NCBI GenBank assembly: GCA_002432425.1
Contig: DJEL01000022.1
Location: 62,001 to 126,000, forward strand
DNA from: Lachnospiraceae bacterium UBA5899
GTDB taxonomy: Bacteria > Bacillota > Clostridia > Lachnospirales > Lachnospiraceae
Direction: 5' to 3'
Length of the DNA: 64,000 nt
In this document: positions 51,428 to 60,749 of the stretch, piece by piece
Position numbering within the stretch: the first letter of the stretch is position 1
Layout: each line of letters starts with the position of its first letter
Made by a program: the position numbers and the translations under genes
The notes under the pieces: generated by a model
The model's database searches: none
What the model was told of the DNA's origin: nothing
Seen by the model: the letters and a program-made list of their open reading frames with translations, nothing else

Positions 51428-51468
51428 AAAGACAAAGAGGTCTGAAAAGATTTCTTTGTCTTTTTTTT
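51428..51468 (+). terminator. Leader terminator/attenuator before the binding-protein gene
   Basis: AAAGACAAAGA (51428-51438) pairs with TCTTTGTCTTT (51453-51463), with eight T in all. It lies between the promoter at 51376 and the ribosome site at 51481, so transcription must pass it to reach the operon; this suggests attenuation or ligand control. No known riboswitch aptamer is recognised in the short leader. Confidence 0.75.
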
Positions 51469-51493
51469 GTTTCTTTAAGAAAGGAGAACGATT

Positions 51494-52528
51494 ATGAAAA
51501 AAAGAATGATGGCTACAGTAATGATTGTTGCACTTATGGCGGGCACCATAATGGGATGCGGTGCATCGCAGACGGCAGGAAACGAAAAACAGACTTCAGA
51601 GAAAACCGCAGACACCACAACAACGGCAGAAACAAAAACGGACAGTGATAAGAAAGTAGCAATGCTTTACGGAGCATCCATTAACGATGGAGGCTGGGGC
51701 GCAAGCTGTTACCAGGCAATGTGTGATGCTGCAGAAGCATACGGATATGAAACAGCTTATACGGAAAATGTGGACACATCCGAATATGTATCGGTTCTTA
51801 CCGGATATGCAGACTTAGGTTACGATTTGATCTTTGCACCGGGCAGTGAGTATTCAGATGCGGTAAAGCAGGTGGCAGAGCAGTATCCGGACGTAAAATT
51901 CTGTCTGTTAAACGGAACCTTTTCTTCTGATAATGTAGTATCCGTTATGCCGGATGCAGAACAGATTGGTTATCTGGCAGGTGCGCTTGCAGGACTGATG
52001 ACAAAGACAGGCTATATTGGTTTTATCGGAGGAATGGAACTGGATACGACAAAGACAAAGCTTGAAGCATATGAGGCGGCAGCAAAGGTAGTTAATCCGG
52101 ATGTAAATGTCACATCAGGATATGCAGGAGATTATTACGATGCAGCAAAAGGAAAGGAAATTGCTTCTTCCATGATGTCTACCTACGATGTGGATGTATT
52201 GTTTGGCGATGCCGGTGCAGTTGATACCGGAGCAAGAGAAGCACTTGCAGAATCCGATGGACACTACAGCATAGGTCAGCCTGGAGATCTGGGTTCCGCG
52301 GATGACAAAGTCATTATATGCAGTGTTGTAACCGATAATGCGGCTCTTGTGGAACAGTGTATGCAGGCAATCGAGGATGGCACATTTGGAAATACGACAA
52401 TCTACGGAACAGTTGAAAACGGATGTCTGTCGGTAGGAACATTCAGTTCACAGGTGCCGGAAGATATAAAAACACAGTATCTTGAATACGTGGAACAGAT
52501 TAAAAACGGTACATTCATCAGCAAATAA
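51494..52528 (+). CDS. BMP-family ABC transporter substrate-binding lipoprotein
   Basis: A 344-residue lipoprotein (lipobox IMGC, Cys22) with a Thr/Glu-rich linker and the BMP/PnrA fold (residues 55-340: SINDGGWGASCYQAMCDA, GYDLIFAPGSEY, IGFIGGMELD). Characterised relatives bind purine or other nucleosides. It is the first gene of the operon, with AAGGAG upstream, and should feed the ATPase/permeases encoded behind it. Confidence 0.92.
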   Translation: MKKRMMATVMIVALMAGTIMGCGASQTAGNEKQTSEKTADTTTTAETKTDSDKKVAMLYGASINDGGWGASCYQAMCDAAEAYGYETAYTENVDTSEYVSVLTGYADLGYDLIFAPGSEYSDAVKQVAEQYPDVKFCLLNGTFSSDNVVSVMPDAEQIGYLAGALAGLMTKTGYIGFIGGMELDTTKTKLEAYEAAAKVVNPDVNVTSGYAGDYYDAAKGKEIASSMMSTYDVDVLFGDAGAVDTGAREALAESDGHYSIGQPGDLGSADDKVIICSVVTDNAALVEQCMQAIEDGTFGNTTIYGTVENGCLSVGTFSSQVPEDIKTQYLEYVEQIKNGTFISK

Positions 52529-52547
52529 GCAAAAAGAGGAATGACTT

Positions 52548-54065
52548 ATGAACATACTGCAGATGAGAAATATTTCAAAAAGCTTTGGCGGTGTCAAGGC
52601 AAACGACAATATCTGGCTGAGTGTGGAACAGGGAGAAGTACATACGCTGCTTGGAGAAAACGGAGCAGGAAAGAGTACTCTTATGAGTATTCTGACCGGG
52701 CTCTACCAGCCGGATGAGGGCGAAATCTTTTATCAGGGAAATGTGGTAAAAATCACATCGCCGAAAGAGGCGGTAAGGTTTGGAATCGGCATGGTGTATC
52801 AGCATTTTATGCTGGTGGAAAACATGACAGTTTTCGAGAATATAATTCTTGGACTGTCAAAAGGAAACAGTATATTTATCCAGAAGAATAAGATGCGTGC
52901 CGAGATTGAACAACTGGCAGAAAAATATGGATTGCAGGTGGATTTTGATAAGCTGATTTCAGACATTTCCGTGGGAGAACAACAGAGAGTAGAAATATTG
53001 AAGGCACTGTACCGGGATGTGGATTTACTGGTGCTTGATGAGCCGACCGCCGTATTGACGGATGCGGAAGTTGCCGGACTGTTTGAAATCATCCATAAGC
53101 TGACTGCAGATAAAAAATCGGTCATTTTCATTTCACATAAGATGAAAGAGGTCATGGAAATCAGTGACCGGATTACCATTTTAAGAAGTGGAAAATCTGT
53201 CAGAACGGTGAAAAAAGCGGATACGACAGAGGAAGAGCTTACCAATCTGATGGTGGGAAGGAAGCTGCAGGAGCAGCTGGTGGAGAAATCCATGGACCAG
53301 AAGGAAGACGTGTTAAAGCTCGAAAAAGTTTCCTTCCATCGTCAGAACAAGCACAACGGGCTGAATGATATTTCCCTGGAAGTTAAAAAAGGACAAATTG
53401 TCGGTGTGGCAGGCGTTGACGGAAACGGACAGTCACAGCTTGCACTGATGGCATCGGGCAATCTGGTACCGGAGAGCGGAGAGGTGTACATAAACGGAGA
53501 AAAGATAAAACATTTTACACCGGACACTTTTATCAGGAAGAAAGTGTCTCATATCCCGGAAGACCGCAACAGAATGGGTCTGGTAGGAGATATGACAATT
53601 GCGGAAAACCTCATTTTGAAGGAGACGGACGGAGAACGCTTTTCCTACGGACGGGGACTTTATTTAAGAAAAGATAAAATTCGCGCATATGCCCAAAAGA
53701 TGCAGCAGGAAAATGATATCCGCTGCCTTAATATGGATCAGGCGGTGCGCAGCCTGTCAGGCGGAAACCAGCAGAAGGTGATTCTCGCAAGAGAGCTGCA
53801 GAGCAAACCGGATCTTTTGATTGCAATGCATCCGACAAGAGGACTTGATATCGGAGCGTCAGAATTTGTCCATGAACAGATGCTGCGGGAAAAGAAACGC
53901 GGCTGTGGAATTTTATTAATCAGTGCCAACCTGGATGAGATTATCAAACTTGCGGACGTTATTGTTGTAATGTTTGAAGGAAAGATTATGGGAACGTTCC
54001 CGGGAATAAATCCTCCGATTGACAAGATATCGATGGCAATGACAGGAAGAGGTGAGACTGCATGA
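52548..54065 (+). CDS. ABC transporter ATP-binding protein, two ATPase domains (nucleoside/sugar type)
   Basis: A 505-residue fused ATPase. Domain 1: Walker A GENGAGKST (36-44), signature SVGEQQRVEI, Walker B LLVLDEPTAVLT. Domain 2 (from about 255) has a variant Walker A GVDGNGQSQ, signature SGGNQQKVILAREL and LLIAMHPTRGLDI; the degenerate second site is usual for RbsA/YufO-type proteins. It powers the BMP importer. Its stop overlaps the first permease start (ATGA). Confidence 0.95.
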   Translation: MNILQMRNISKSFGGVKANDNIWLSVEQGEVHTLLGENGAGKSTLMSILTGLYQPDEGEIFYQGNVVKITSPKEAVRFGIGMVYQHFMLVENMTVFENIILGLSKGNSIFIQKNKMRAEIEQLAEKYGLQVDFDKLISDISVGEQQRVEILKALYRDVDLLVLDEPTAVLTDAEVAGLFEIIHKLTADKKSVIFISHKMKEVMEISDRITILRSGKSVRTVKKADTTEEELTNLMVGRKLQEQLVEKSMDQKEDVLKLEKVSFHRQNKHNGLNDISLEVKKGQIVGVAGVDGNGQSQLALMASGNLVPESGEVYINGEKIKHFTPDTFIRKKVSHIPEDRNRMGLVGDMTIAENLILKETDGERFSYGRGLYLRKDKIRAYAQKMQQENDIRCLNMDQAVRSLSGGNQQKVILARELQSKPDLLIAMHPTRGLDIGASEFVHEQMLREKKRGCGILLISANLDEIIKLADVIVVMFEGKIMGTFPGINPPIDKISMAMTGRGETA

Positions 54066-55120
54066 AAAAAATAGAAGGATTGATCATCCCGCTTATTGCG
54101 GTGCTGTTAGCGTTTCTGGTGGGCGGAATCATCATGGCAGAACTCGGGACAAATCCATTTACGGCGTATGCAGCACTGTTTATGGGAGCATTCGGAAGCA
54201 GTTCCATGCTGGCGCAGACGCTGGCACTGACATGTCCGCTGATGTTTACTTCACTGGCAGCGGCTTTTGCATACAAATGCGGCGTGTTTAACCTCGGCGG
54301 TGAAGGACAGTTTATCATGGGAGCAGTTGCAGCCGTGACACTGCTGGAGCTTACCGGAATAAAAGGAACGGCAGGAATCATCTGTGCTCTGCTTGTAAGT
54401 GTGATTGCCGGCGGCGTCTGGGCATTGATTCCCGGAATTCTAAAAATCCGGCGTGGCCTGAATGAGATGATTGTAAGCATCATGTTAAACTATATTGCCA
54501 CACTTATCATGAGTCTTGTATACACGAACATTTTCCGGGATGGAAGTATTCCGCAGACGGCGGAAATAGACGGCAGCTTAAAGCTTCCGTTTTTATCGGC
54601 GGGATTCCGGGTTCATTATGGAATTATCATTGCACTGATTGTAGGGCTTTTGCTTTATTACATCATGTTTCATACCTCATATGGTTTTAAGGTCAGAGCA
54701 GTGGGAAATAACCTGACGGCAACAAAAATCAACGGCTTTAAGGTGAATTTCATAATGCTTTCGGCGTTTGTTCTTTCGGGAGCAATTGCAGGATTAGGAG
54801 GTTCAACAGAGCTTTTGGGAAAACAGTTCCGTCTGCAAAGCGGTTTTGGTTCCGGTTTCGGATTTGACGGCGTTGCAATTGCATTGATTGCAGAATTAAA
54901 CCCGATTGGAGCGCTTGTAATATCCTTTTTATTTGCGGTTCTCAGAAAAGGTTCCATTGCCCTTCAGGTTTCCATGGGCGTTCCAACAGCCATTGCGGAG
55001 ATGATACAGGCGCTCATCATCATTTTTGCGGTAGGCGGAACTGCAATCGTAAAAAGAAAATCTTTAAGCGGTAAAAAAGAAAAGCGTATTTTAAGGAAAG
55101 AAAAGGAGGCAGCGGTGTAA
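54062..55120 (+). CDS. BMP-type ABC transporter permease 1
   Basis: A 352-residue permease with about ten membrane segments and the branched-chain/ribose-type signature (GVFNLGGEGQFIMGAVAAVT near 78-97, then SGAIAGLGGS). It is a YufP-like half of the importer. It overlaps the ATPase gene by 4 bp and the next permease gene by 1 bp. Confidence 0.93.
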   Translation: MKKIEGLIIPLIAVLLAFLVGGIIMAELGTNPFTAYAALFMGAFGSSSMLAQTLALTCPLMFTSLAAAFAYKCGVFNLGGEGQFIMGAVAAVTLLELTGIKGTAGIICALLVSVIAGGVWALIPGILKIRRGLNEMIVSIMLNYIATLIMSLVYTNIFRDGSIPQTAEIDGSLKLPFLSAGFRVHYGIIIALIVGLLLYYIMFHTSYGFKVRAVGNNLTATKINGFKVNFIMLSAFVLSGAIAGLGGSTELLGKQFRLQSGFGSGFGFDGVAIALIAELNPIGALVISFLFAVLRKGSIALQVSMGVPTAIAEMIQALIIIFAVGGTAIVKRKSLSGKKEKRILRKEKEAAV

Positions 55121-56061
55121 TGAGTGAGATTTTAAATGCAAATTTTATTCTGAATTTATTGATGGCAACCATCCGTATTGCAACGCCGCTTCTTCTGGTT
55201 GCAATCGGAGAACTGTACTCCGAGCGTGCGGGAATGTGCAATATCGGTCTGGACGGTCTGATGTCAATCGGTGCTCTGTTTGGATTCGTGGTAGGGTATT
55301 ACACGCAGAACCCGTGGCTTGCAATTCTTGCGGCAGGCACCGTTGGAGTCTGCATCAATCTGATATATGCGTATGCGACAATCAATCTCGGTGCAGACCA
55401 GATTGTATATGGTATGGCAATCAATATTTTATGTCCGGCACTGGCGGGATTTTTGTATAAGATATTATTTTCCAATACATCTTCCCTGTTACAGGGGGTG
55501 ACGATGAAGGCGCTTTCTATCCCGTTATTGTCCAAAATTCCGGTGGTTGGAAAGATTTTCTTCCAGAATTCACCGCTTGTATACCTCGCATACCTTCTTG
55601 TTCCGTTGTCGTATGTATTTTTTTATAAGACAAAGGCAGGACTTAGCTACCGCGCGGTAGGGGAATATCCGAGAGCGGCGGAAACACTTGGTATCAATGT
55701 AATCCTGAAAAAATACCTTGCCTGTATTATCTGTGGGGCAATGGCGGCAATAGGAGGAGCGTTTTTAACGGTCTGCTACACCAATACATACTCCGAAGGA
55801 ATTGTTGCAGGAAGAGGATTTATTGCACTGTCAGCCGTTATTTTCGGAAAATGGACGCCAACCGGAATCCTTATGGCATGTCTGATTTTCGGGTTCTGTG
55901 ATGCTCTCCAGATCCGGTTACAGCTTGTAAGCAGTGTGGTTCCGTATCAGATATTCCAGATGATTCCATATCTGTTTACACTTATCATTCTCATTGCATT
56001 TGGAATGAAAAAACTTGGACCAAAGGCGAATGGAATGGCTTATTTCAGGGAGGAACGCTAA
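55120..56061 (+). CDS. BMP-type ABC transporter permease 2
   Basis: A 313-residue YufQ-like permease with about nine membrane segments; SERAGMCNIGLDGLMSIGAL (near 29-48) is the family signature. The stop overlaps the aminohydrolase start (TAATG), so transport and catabolism are translationally coupled. Confidence 0.93.
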   Translation: MSEILNANFILNLLMATIRIATPLLLVAIGELYSERAGMCNIGLDGLMSIGALFGFVVGYYTQNPWLAILAAGTVGVCINLIYAYATINLGADQIVYGMAINILCPALAGFLYKILFSNTSSLLQGVTMKALSIPLLSKIPVVGKIFFQNSPLVYLAYLLVPLSYVFFYKTKAGLSYRAVGEYPRAAETLGINVILKKYLACIICGAMAAIGGAFLTVCYTNTYSEGIVAGRGFIALSAVIFGKWTPTGILMACLIFGFCDALQIRLQLVSSVVPYQIFQMIPYLFTLIILIAFGMKKLGPKANGMAYFREER

Positions 56062-57419
56062 TGGAAGAAATCAATATTTTTATGAACGGTACTGTGGTGA
56101 CACGGGATGACACCAACCGGGTTATAAAAGACGGAGTGGTTGTCTGTCAGGGAGATAAGATTCGTTCCGTCGGAAGAAGAGGTGAGATTCCGGAACTGCC
56201 GCAGGGCGCAAATATCATTGATGCGAAGGGCGGCCTGATTATGCCGGGGTATATCAATCCTCACTCACATGCGTACTGCTCTCTGGTGCGGGGCTATCAG
56301 ATTCCGGGATTTGTGCCGGATGGATTTATAGACAATCTGAGAAACAAATGGTGGTTTGTGGACGGACAGTTCACCATAGAACAATGCCGCAGCATGGCAG
56401 AGGTTTCGTTTCTGGAAGCGGTAAAAAACGGTGTGACAACCGAGTTTGACCATCATGCCTCCTATGGAGCGGTGACGGGAAGTCTTGAACAGTTCAGTGA
56501 GGCAGCAGAACAAATGGGATTGCGCACCTGCCTGTGTTTTGAGGTGTCAGACAGAGCCGGAAAAGAAGCGGCAAGACAGGCAGTCGATGAAAATATCCGC
56601 TGTATGAAGGAAGCAAAGCCAAATCCCATCCGGAAAGGCATGATGGGACTCCACGCATCCTTTACACTGTCGGATGAAACGCTCGCCTATGCGGCAGAGC
56701 GGATGGAAAGCGAAAATGCATATCACATTCACATTGCGGAGTGCAGAGAGGACGAGGAGGATTGTCAAAAGCGTTATGCCTGCTCCATTGCAAAACGGTT
56801 AGAACGCTTTGGGATGTTGGGAGAAAAAACGTTAATTGCACACGGAGTGTATCTGGACGGAGAAGAACTTTCACTTATAAAAGAGAAAAATGCGATGGTT
56901 GTCACAAATCCGGAATCGAATATGAATAACGGCGTGGATATGCCGCCCTGGGAGGAACTTTGCAGGAGAAACATTATCACAGGGTTTGGAATGGATGGAT
57001 TTGGACATGATGTTCCGACTGTCTGGAGAATCGGGAATGCGTTGTACAAATATAAGACCCGTGATATCAACAGCGGCTGGACACAGTTACCCGAGATGAT
57101 TTTTGAAGGAAATGCGCAGATTGCAAGTACCATTTTTGAAACAAAAATCGGAAAGCTGCAAAAAGGGTATCAGGCAGATGTGATTGTTGTTGATTATCAG
57201 CCGCCCACACCGCTTGATGAAACGACGGTCAACGCACATCTTCTTTTTGGTACCGGTGGAAAAGATACGGTTACCACAATGTGCAATGGACGTCTTCTGA
57301 TGAAAGACCGCAGGTTGCTTACGGCCGATGAAGAAAAAATAGAGGCAGAGTCCAGAAAACAGGCTGAAAAGCTCTGGAAACACTGCAATAAGATACGGAC
57401 AGGTGGTGAGGCGGTATGA
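56061..57419 (+). CDS. ssnA: SsnA-like aminohydrolase (ATZ/TRZ-type amidohydrolase)
   Basis: A 452-residue metal-dependent amidohydrolase. Metal ligands: HSH (NPHSHAYCSLVRGY), His in HIHIAE near 222 and Asp in FGMDGFGHD near 310. Segments NKWWFVDGQ, TEFDHHASYG, ESNMNNGVD and PPTPLDETTV align by eye with E. coli SsnA, found in the purine/uric-acid-linked ygf cluster. It should hydrolyse an amide, amidine or amino group on a heterocycle. No dihydropyrimidinase is seen nearby, so it may also open a ring. Overlaps both neighbours. Confidence 0.8.
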   Translation: MEEINIFMNGTVVTRDDTNRVIKDGVVVCQGDKIRSVGRRGEIPELPQGANIIDAKGGLIMPGYINPHSHAYCSLVRGYQIPGFVPDGFIDNLRNKWWFVDGQFTIEQCRSMAEVSFLEAVKNGVTTEFDHHASYGAVTGSLEQFSEAAEQMGLRTCLCFEVSDRAGKEAARQAVDENIRCMKEAKPNPIRKGMMGLHASFTLSDETLAYAAERMESENAYHIHIAECREDEEDCQKRYACSIAKRLERFGMLGEKTLIAHGVYLDGEELSLIKEKNAMVVTNPESNMNNGVDMPPWEELCRRNIITGFGMDGFGHDVPTVWRIGNALYKYKTRDINSGWTQLPEMIFEGNAQIASTIFETKIGKLQKGYQADVIVVDYQPPTPLDETTVNAHLLFGTGGKDTVTTMCNGRLLMKDRRLLTADEEKIEAESRKQAEKLWKHCNKIRTGGEAV

Positions 57420-58714
57420 ATGAACTCGAGCAGGGTGTATATGAACAGGCAGAATTTATCGAAAGACTTTCCTGGAAAGAACTTCCGCAGGCGGTAAAGC
57501 AGCGGGCTGCATGGGTGGTACTCGATTCAATAGGCTGTATTTTAAAAGGGCTTGGAGAAAAGGAAATACCGGCAGACAAAGATGACGCAGTGATTGCTAT
57601 CACGGAAGCAATGGTTTCCACAGAACTCTACGAGGGAAACCGCAAGGCAGTCGGACATCCGGCGTGCCACATTCTTCCGTATCTGTTTGTAACCTGCCGG
57701 GATAAACCGGTGGAGGAATTTTACCGTGCTTTTGTCGCAGCGTATGAAATTGCATCCCGCTGGGGTGCAGCCATCCATTTTCCAAATCATGTGCTCGGAC
57801 ACGGAACCATGATGACAACCGGAGTGGCGGCGGCAGTTGCGGTAATGCAGGAGCTTCCGGTCGGGGAAACCTATGAACTGCTTTTGCTTGCGGCATCTCT
57901 GCCGCAGGTATCGGTATGGCAGTCCGTGTATGACGGAAGCAGGCTGCATGATGTATATGCGGGCATTGCCGCAGTTGTGACGGATCATCTGCTTCCTCTT
58001 GTAAAACGGGGAGTGAAAAGTGACGGAAAGATTGTGGAAAGTGTCTACCGGGAAGTGATGGGAGCAGATATTTTTCCGGAAAAACTGTCAAAAGGCCTTG
58101 GAACCGAATATGTACTTTGCAGTAACTATTTTAAGGTGCACACGGGCTGCCGGTTCATTCACCCGTTTGCGGATGTCTTAGAAGAGGAGCTTGCGCAGGG
58201 GCTTTCCAAGGACCGGGTGGAAGGTATAGATGTATTTACCTATAAAAAAGCAGCACAGATTGGTGATGAGAGTGTTCCAAATGATCTTGCGGCAAAGTTT
58301 TCAACGCCGGTGTCACTTGCGGTACTGCTTGAAAAAGGAAGCCTGTCACCGGACACCATAAAAAACTGCGAAAAGGATGCCGCTGTTACACGCTGGACAG
58401 GGAAAATTCATCTGCATGAGGATACTTCTTACAATGCGCTTCTTCCGGAGAAACGGGGCGGCAGAATAGAGCTTCACCTAAAGGACGGAGAAAACAAAAT
58501 TATAGAAACGTTTCATGCGGTAGGAGATTTTGACAACCCCAGGCCTTATACGGAAGAAGAGTTAAAGGAGAAATTTCAGGCAAACGCGGACGGACGGATG
58601 ACGGCGCAGGAGATAAACCTGACGGAACAGCGGATATTAGAAGAACAGGACGGTATCTTAGGAGATGTCATTCCTGTATTTTATGAGAAAGTAGGGATAC
58701 GTGCGTATGAGTAG
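57416..58714 (+). CDS. MmgE/PrpD family protein
   Basis: A 432-residue protein of the MmgE/PrpD fold: N-terminal helical half (LDSIGCILKGLGEKE, GHPACHILPYLFV) and NYFKVHTGCRFIHPFADVL near 235-253. Known members are 2-methylcitrate dehydratase, cis-aconitate decarboxylase and an iminodisuccinate epimerase, so an acid or imino-acid isomerisation/elimination step is likely here. It overlaps the aminohydrolase gene by 4 bp and the next gene by 8 bp. Confidence 0.85.
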   Translation: MNELEQGVYEQAEFIERLSWKELPQAVKQRAAWVVLDSIGCILKGLGEKEIPADKDDAVIAITEAMVSTELYEGNRKAVGHPACHILPYLFVTCRDKPVEEFYRAFVAAYEIASRWGAAIHFPNHVLGHGTMMTTGVAAAVAVMQELPVGETYELLLLAASLPQVSVWQSVYDGSRLHDVYAGIAAVVTDHLLPLVKRGVKSDGKIVESVYREVMGADIFPEKLSKGLGTEYVLCSNYFKVHTGCRFIHPFADVLEEELAQGLSKDRVEGIDVFTYKKAAQIGDESVPNDLAAKFSTPVSLAVLLEKGSLSPDTIKNCEKDAAVTRWTGKIHLHEDTSYNALLPEKRGGRIELHLKDGENKIIETFHAVGDFDNPRPYTEEELKEKFQANADGRMTAQEINLTEQRILEEQDGILGDVIPVFYEKVGIRAYE

Positions 58715-59822
58715 AACAGATTTTTTATATTTATCAGAGCCGGATTTAATTAAGACAGGAGTTCTTGATGCGGCAAAATGTATAAATGTATGTGAAGAAG
58801 TATTTCGGATTTTACACGAAGGAGATTATCTGATGGGAGGTCCGAACCATAATGAGCATGGACTGGTTCTGGTATTTCCGAAGGAAACAAAATTTGAACA
58901 TATGCCGGTTGCAGGGCCGGAGCGGCGTTTTATCTCCATGCCGGCATATCTCGGCGGAAGATTTGCGGTCTGCGGAGAAAAATGGTATGGCTCAAATGTA
59001 AAGAATCCAAAGGAACGTGGACTTCCGCGCTCTATCTTAAATGTGACAATCAATGACCCGGACACCTGTGAGCCGCTGGCATATATGTCCGGAAATTTAA
59101 TCAGCTCCATGCGGACAGGCTGTATCCCGGGCGTTGGGGTGCGCTATCTTGCAAATAAGGATGCGGAGACCATCAGTGTGGTAGGTGTGGGACCTATCCA
59201 GAAGGCAACCCTTCTGGCAATGAAGTCCGAACTGAAAAATCTGAAACGGGTCGTGGCAAAAGCAGCGCATCTGGAACGTGCACAGGCATTCGTAGAATGG
59301 GCAAAGGAAGAACTCGGACTGGAAGGCTGTGCGAAAGAAAGCATGGAGGAAGCAATCCGGCTCGGGGATGTGGTAAGCATTGCCGCATCGCCGAAGGAAC
59401 CGCTGTATTTAAAGGATGAATGGTTAAAGGAAGGAGTAACCGTTCTTCTCACATCACCGATTGAAGCGGACGATGCATTCTGGCTGAACAATAAGCTGGT
59501 ATTCGATAACACGAAAATGCACGAGGCATATTATGACGAGGCAGTTAAGCTTGGCGATGTCACAAAGGCGTGCAACGGCTGGGGCAAAATGTATGCACTT
59601 ATGGAACAGGGCAGACTGGCAGGATTAGAACAGCAAATCAGCCTGGGCGATGTGGTTACAGAGCCGTCTTACGGCAGAAAAACGCCGCAGGAAAAACAGA
59701 TTTTTGTAACAAGCGGACAGGTGTTATTCGATATCGCCTGGGGATATGAACTTTACCGGGAAGCCCTGAAGAAGGGAATAGGTACAAAGTTAAATCTCTG
59801 GCAGGAGCCGTATTGGACGTAA
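58707..59822 (+). CDS. Ornithine cyclodeaminase/mu-crystallin family protein
   Basis: A 371-residue NAD(P)-binding protein: LPRSILNVTINDP, the conserved SGNLISSMRTG near 128-138 (substrate Arg) and a Rossmann motif VVGVGPIQKATLLAM near 157-171. Relatives are ornithine cyclodeaminase, ketimine/iminosuccinate reductases and subunits annotated in amine metabolism. ATG 58707 is preferred; GTG 58701 is possible. It may reduce or deaminate an imino intermediate made with the MmgE/PrpD protein. Confidence 0.82.
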   Translation: MSRTDFLYLSEPDLIKTGVLDAAKCINVCEEVFRILHEGDYLMGGPNHNEHGLVLVFPKETKFEHMPVAGPERRFISMPAYLGGRFAVCGEKWYGSNVKNPKERGLPRSILNVTINDPDTCEPLAYMSGNLISSMRTGCIPGVGVRYLANKDAETISVVGVGPIQKATLLAMKSELKNLKRVVAKAAHLERAQAFVEWAKEELGLEGCAKESMEEAIRLGDVVSIAASPKEPLYLKDEWLKEGVTVLLTSPIEADDAFWLNNKLVFDNTKMHEAYYDEAVKLGDVTKACNGWGKMYALMEQGRLAGLEQQISLGDVVTEPSYGRKTPQEKQIFVTSGQVLFDIAWGYELYREALKKGIGTKLNLWQEPYWT

Positions 59823-59823
59823 A

Positions 59824-59861
59824 AACAGGTATCAAAACGGACATGGAAACAGGTATCAAAA
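59824..59861 (+). repeat. Short direct repeat
   Basis: AACAGGTATCAAAA occurs at 59824-59837 and 59848-59861, in the only sizeable gap (70 bp) of the operon. It could be a regulator or RNA-processing site; its role is unknown. Confidence 0.5.
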
Positions 59862-59892
59862 AATTATTTACATAGAAAAGGAGAGAACGATT

Positions 59893-60729
59893 ATGGAAAA
59901 GAAAATTTTTAAGGCAGCAGCAGCAAACATGGATTGTGTATTGGGAGATGTAGCCGCAAACCTGAAAAAGATGGAAAAAATGTGTATTGAGGCATCCAAA
60001 GAAGGAGCATCCGCCATTGTATTTCCGGAGCTGGCAGTGACCGGTTACAGCCCGGTGTTAATCGCAGAAAAATTTTATGAAATTTCAGAGCCGGTTCCGG
60101 GACCGAGCACCGACTTCTTATGTGAAGTTGCAAAGGCAACAGGTTTGTATATCGTCACCGGATTTTCAGAAAAAAGTTCTGTTCCCGGTAGACTTTATAA
60201 CACCCAGGTTTCTATTTCTCCGGAGGGAAAAATTGTGGGCGTTTACCGCAAAATCCATGTATGGGGACTGGAAAAACTTTACTGGAAAGAAAGCACGGAC
60301 TGCAAATTTACGACATTTGAAATGCCGATGTGCAAAGCGGGAACAATGATCTGCTATGATACCTGTTTCCCGGAGACAGCAAAGACACTGGCGCTGATGG
60401 GTGCAAATGTAATTTTTGATTCTGCGGCATGGAGAATCCAGGAAGCAGACCTGTGGGAGCTTTTCACAAGATGCAGAGCAGTTGAAAATCATGTATTTAT
60501 GATTTGCGCAAACCGTTGCGGAGTTGAGGGTGATTCTACCTTAAACGGTGAGAGCCGGATTATCGGACCCCGCGGAAACGTGCTGGCAGCAGCCGGAAGA
60601 GAGGAAGAAATCATTTATGCGGATATTGATATTGATGCCTGCATCAAGGATAATGCAATGATGCTTTCTTATATGAAGGACAGAAGACCGGAGGCATACT
60701 CTCTGGTAACGGATTGCACAAACTTCTAA
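59893..60729 (+). CDS. Carbon-nitrogen hydrolase (nitrilase superfamily)
   Basis: A 278-residue hydrolase with a complete catalytic triad Glu46 (VFPEL), Lys120 (YRKIH) and Cys154 (TMICYDTCFPE). The superfamily cleaves nitriles, amides and carbamoyl groups; beta-ureidopropionase, the last step of reductive pyrimidine breakdown, belongs here. With the PreA-like gene next, removal of a carbamoyl or amide group is likely. Starts behind AGGAGAG. Confidence 0.9.
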   Translation: MEKKIFKAAAANMDCVLGDVAANLKKMEKMCIEASKEGASAIVFPELAVTGYSPVLIAEKFYEISEPVPGPSTDFLCEVAKATGLYIVTGFSEKSSVPGRLYNTQVSISPEGKIVGVYRKIHVWGLEKLYWKESTDCKFTTFEMPMCKAGTMICYDTCFPETAKTLALMGANVIFDSAAWRIQEADLWELFTRCRAVENHVFMICANRCGVEGDSTLNGESRIIGPRGNVLAAAGREEEIIYADIDIDACIKDNAMMLSYMKDRRPEAYSLVTDCTNF

Positions 60730-60749
60730 CGGAAGGATAGGGATACGCG

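Noticed and set aside
51376..51480. Purine, preQ1 or guanidine riboswitch before the BMP operon
   Set aside because: None of the conserved core sequences of these aptamers is present; only a terminator and a short unrecognised leader remain.
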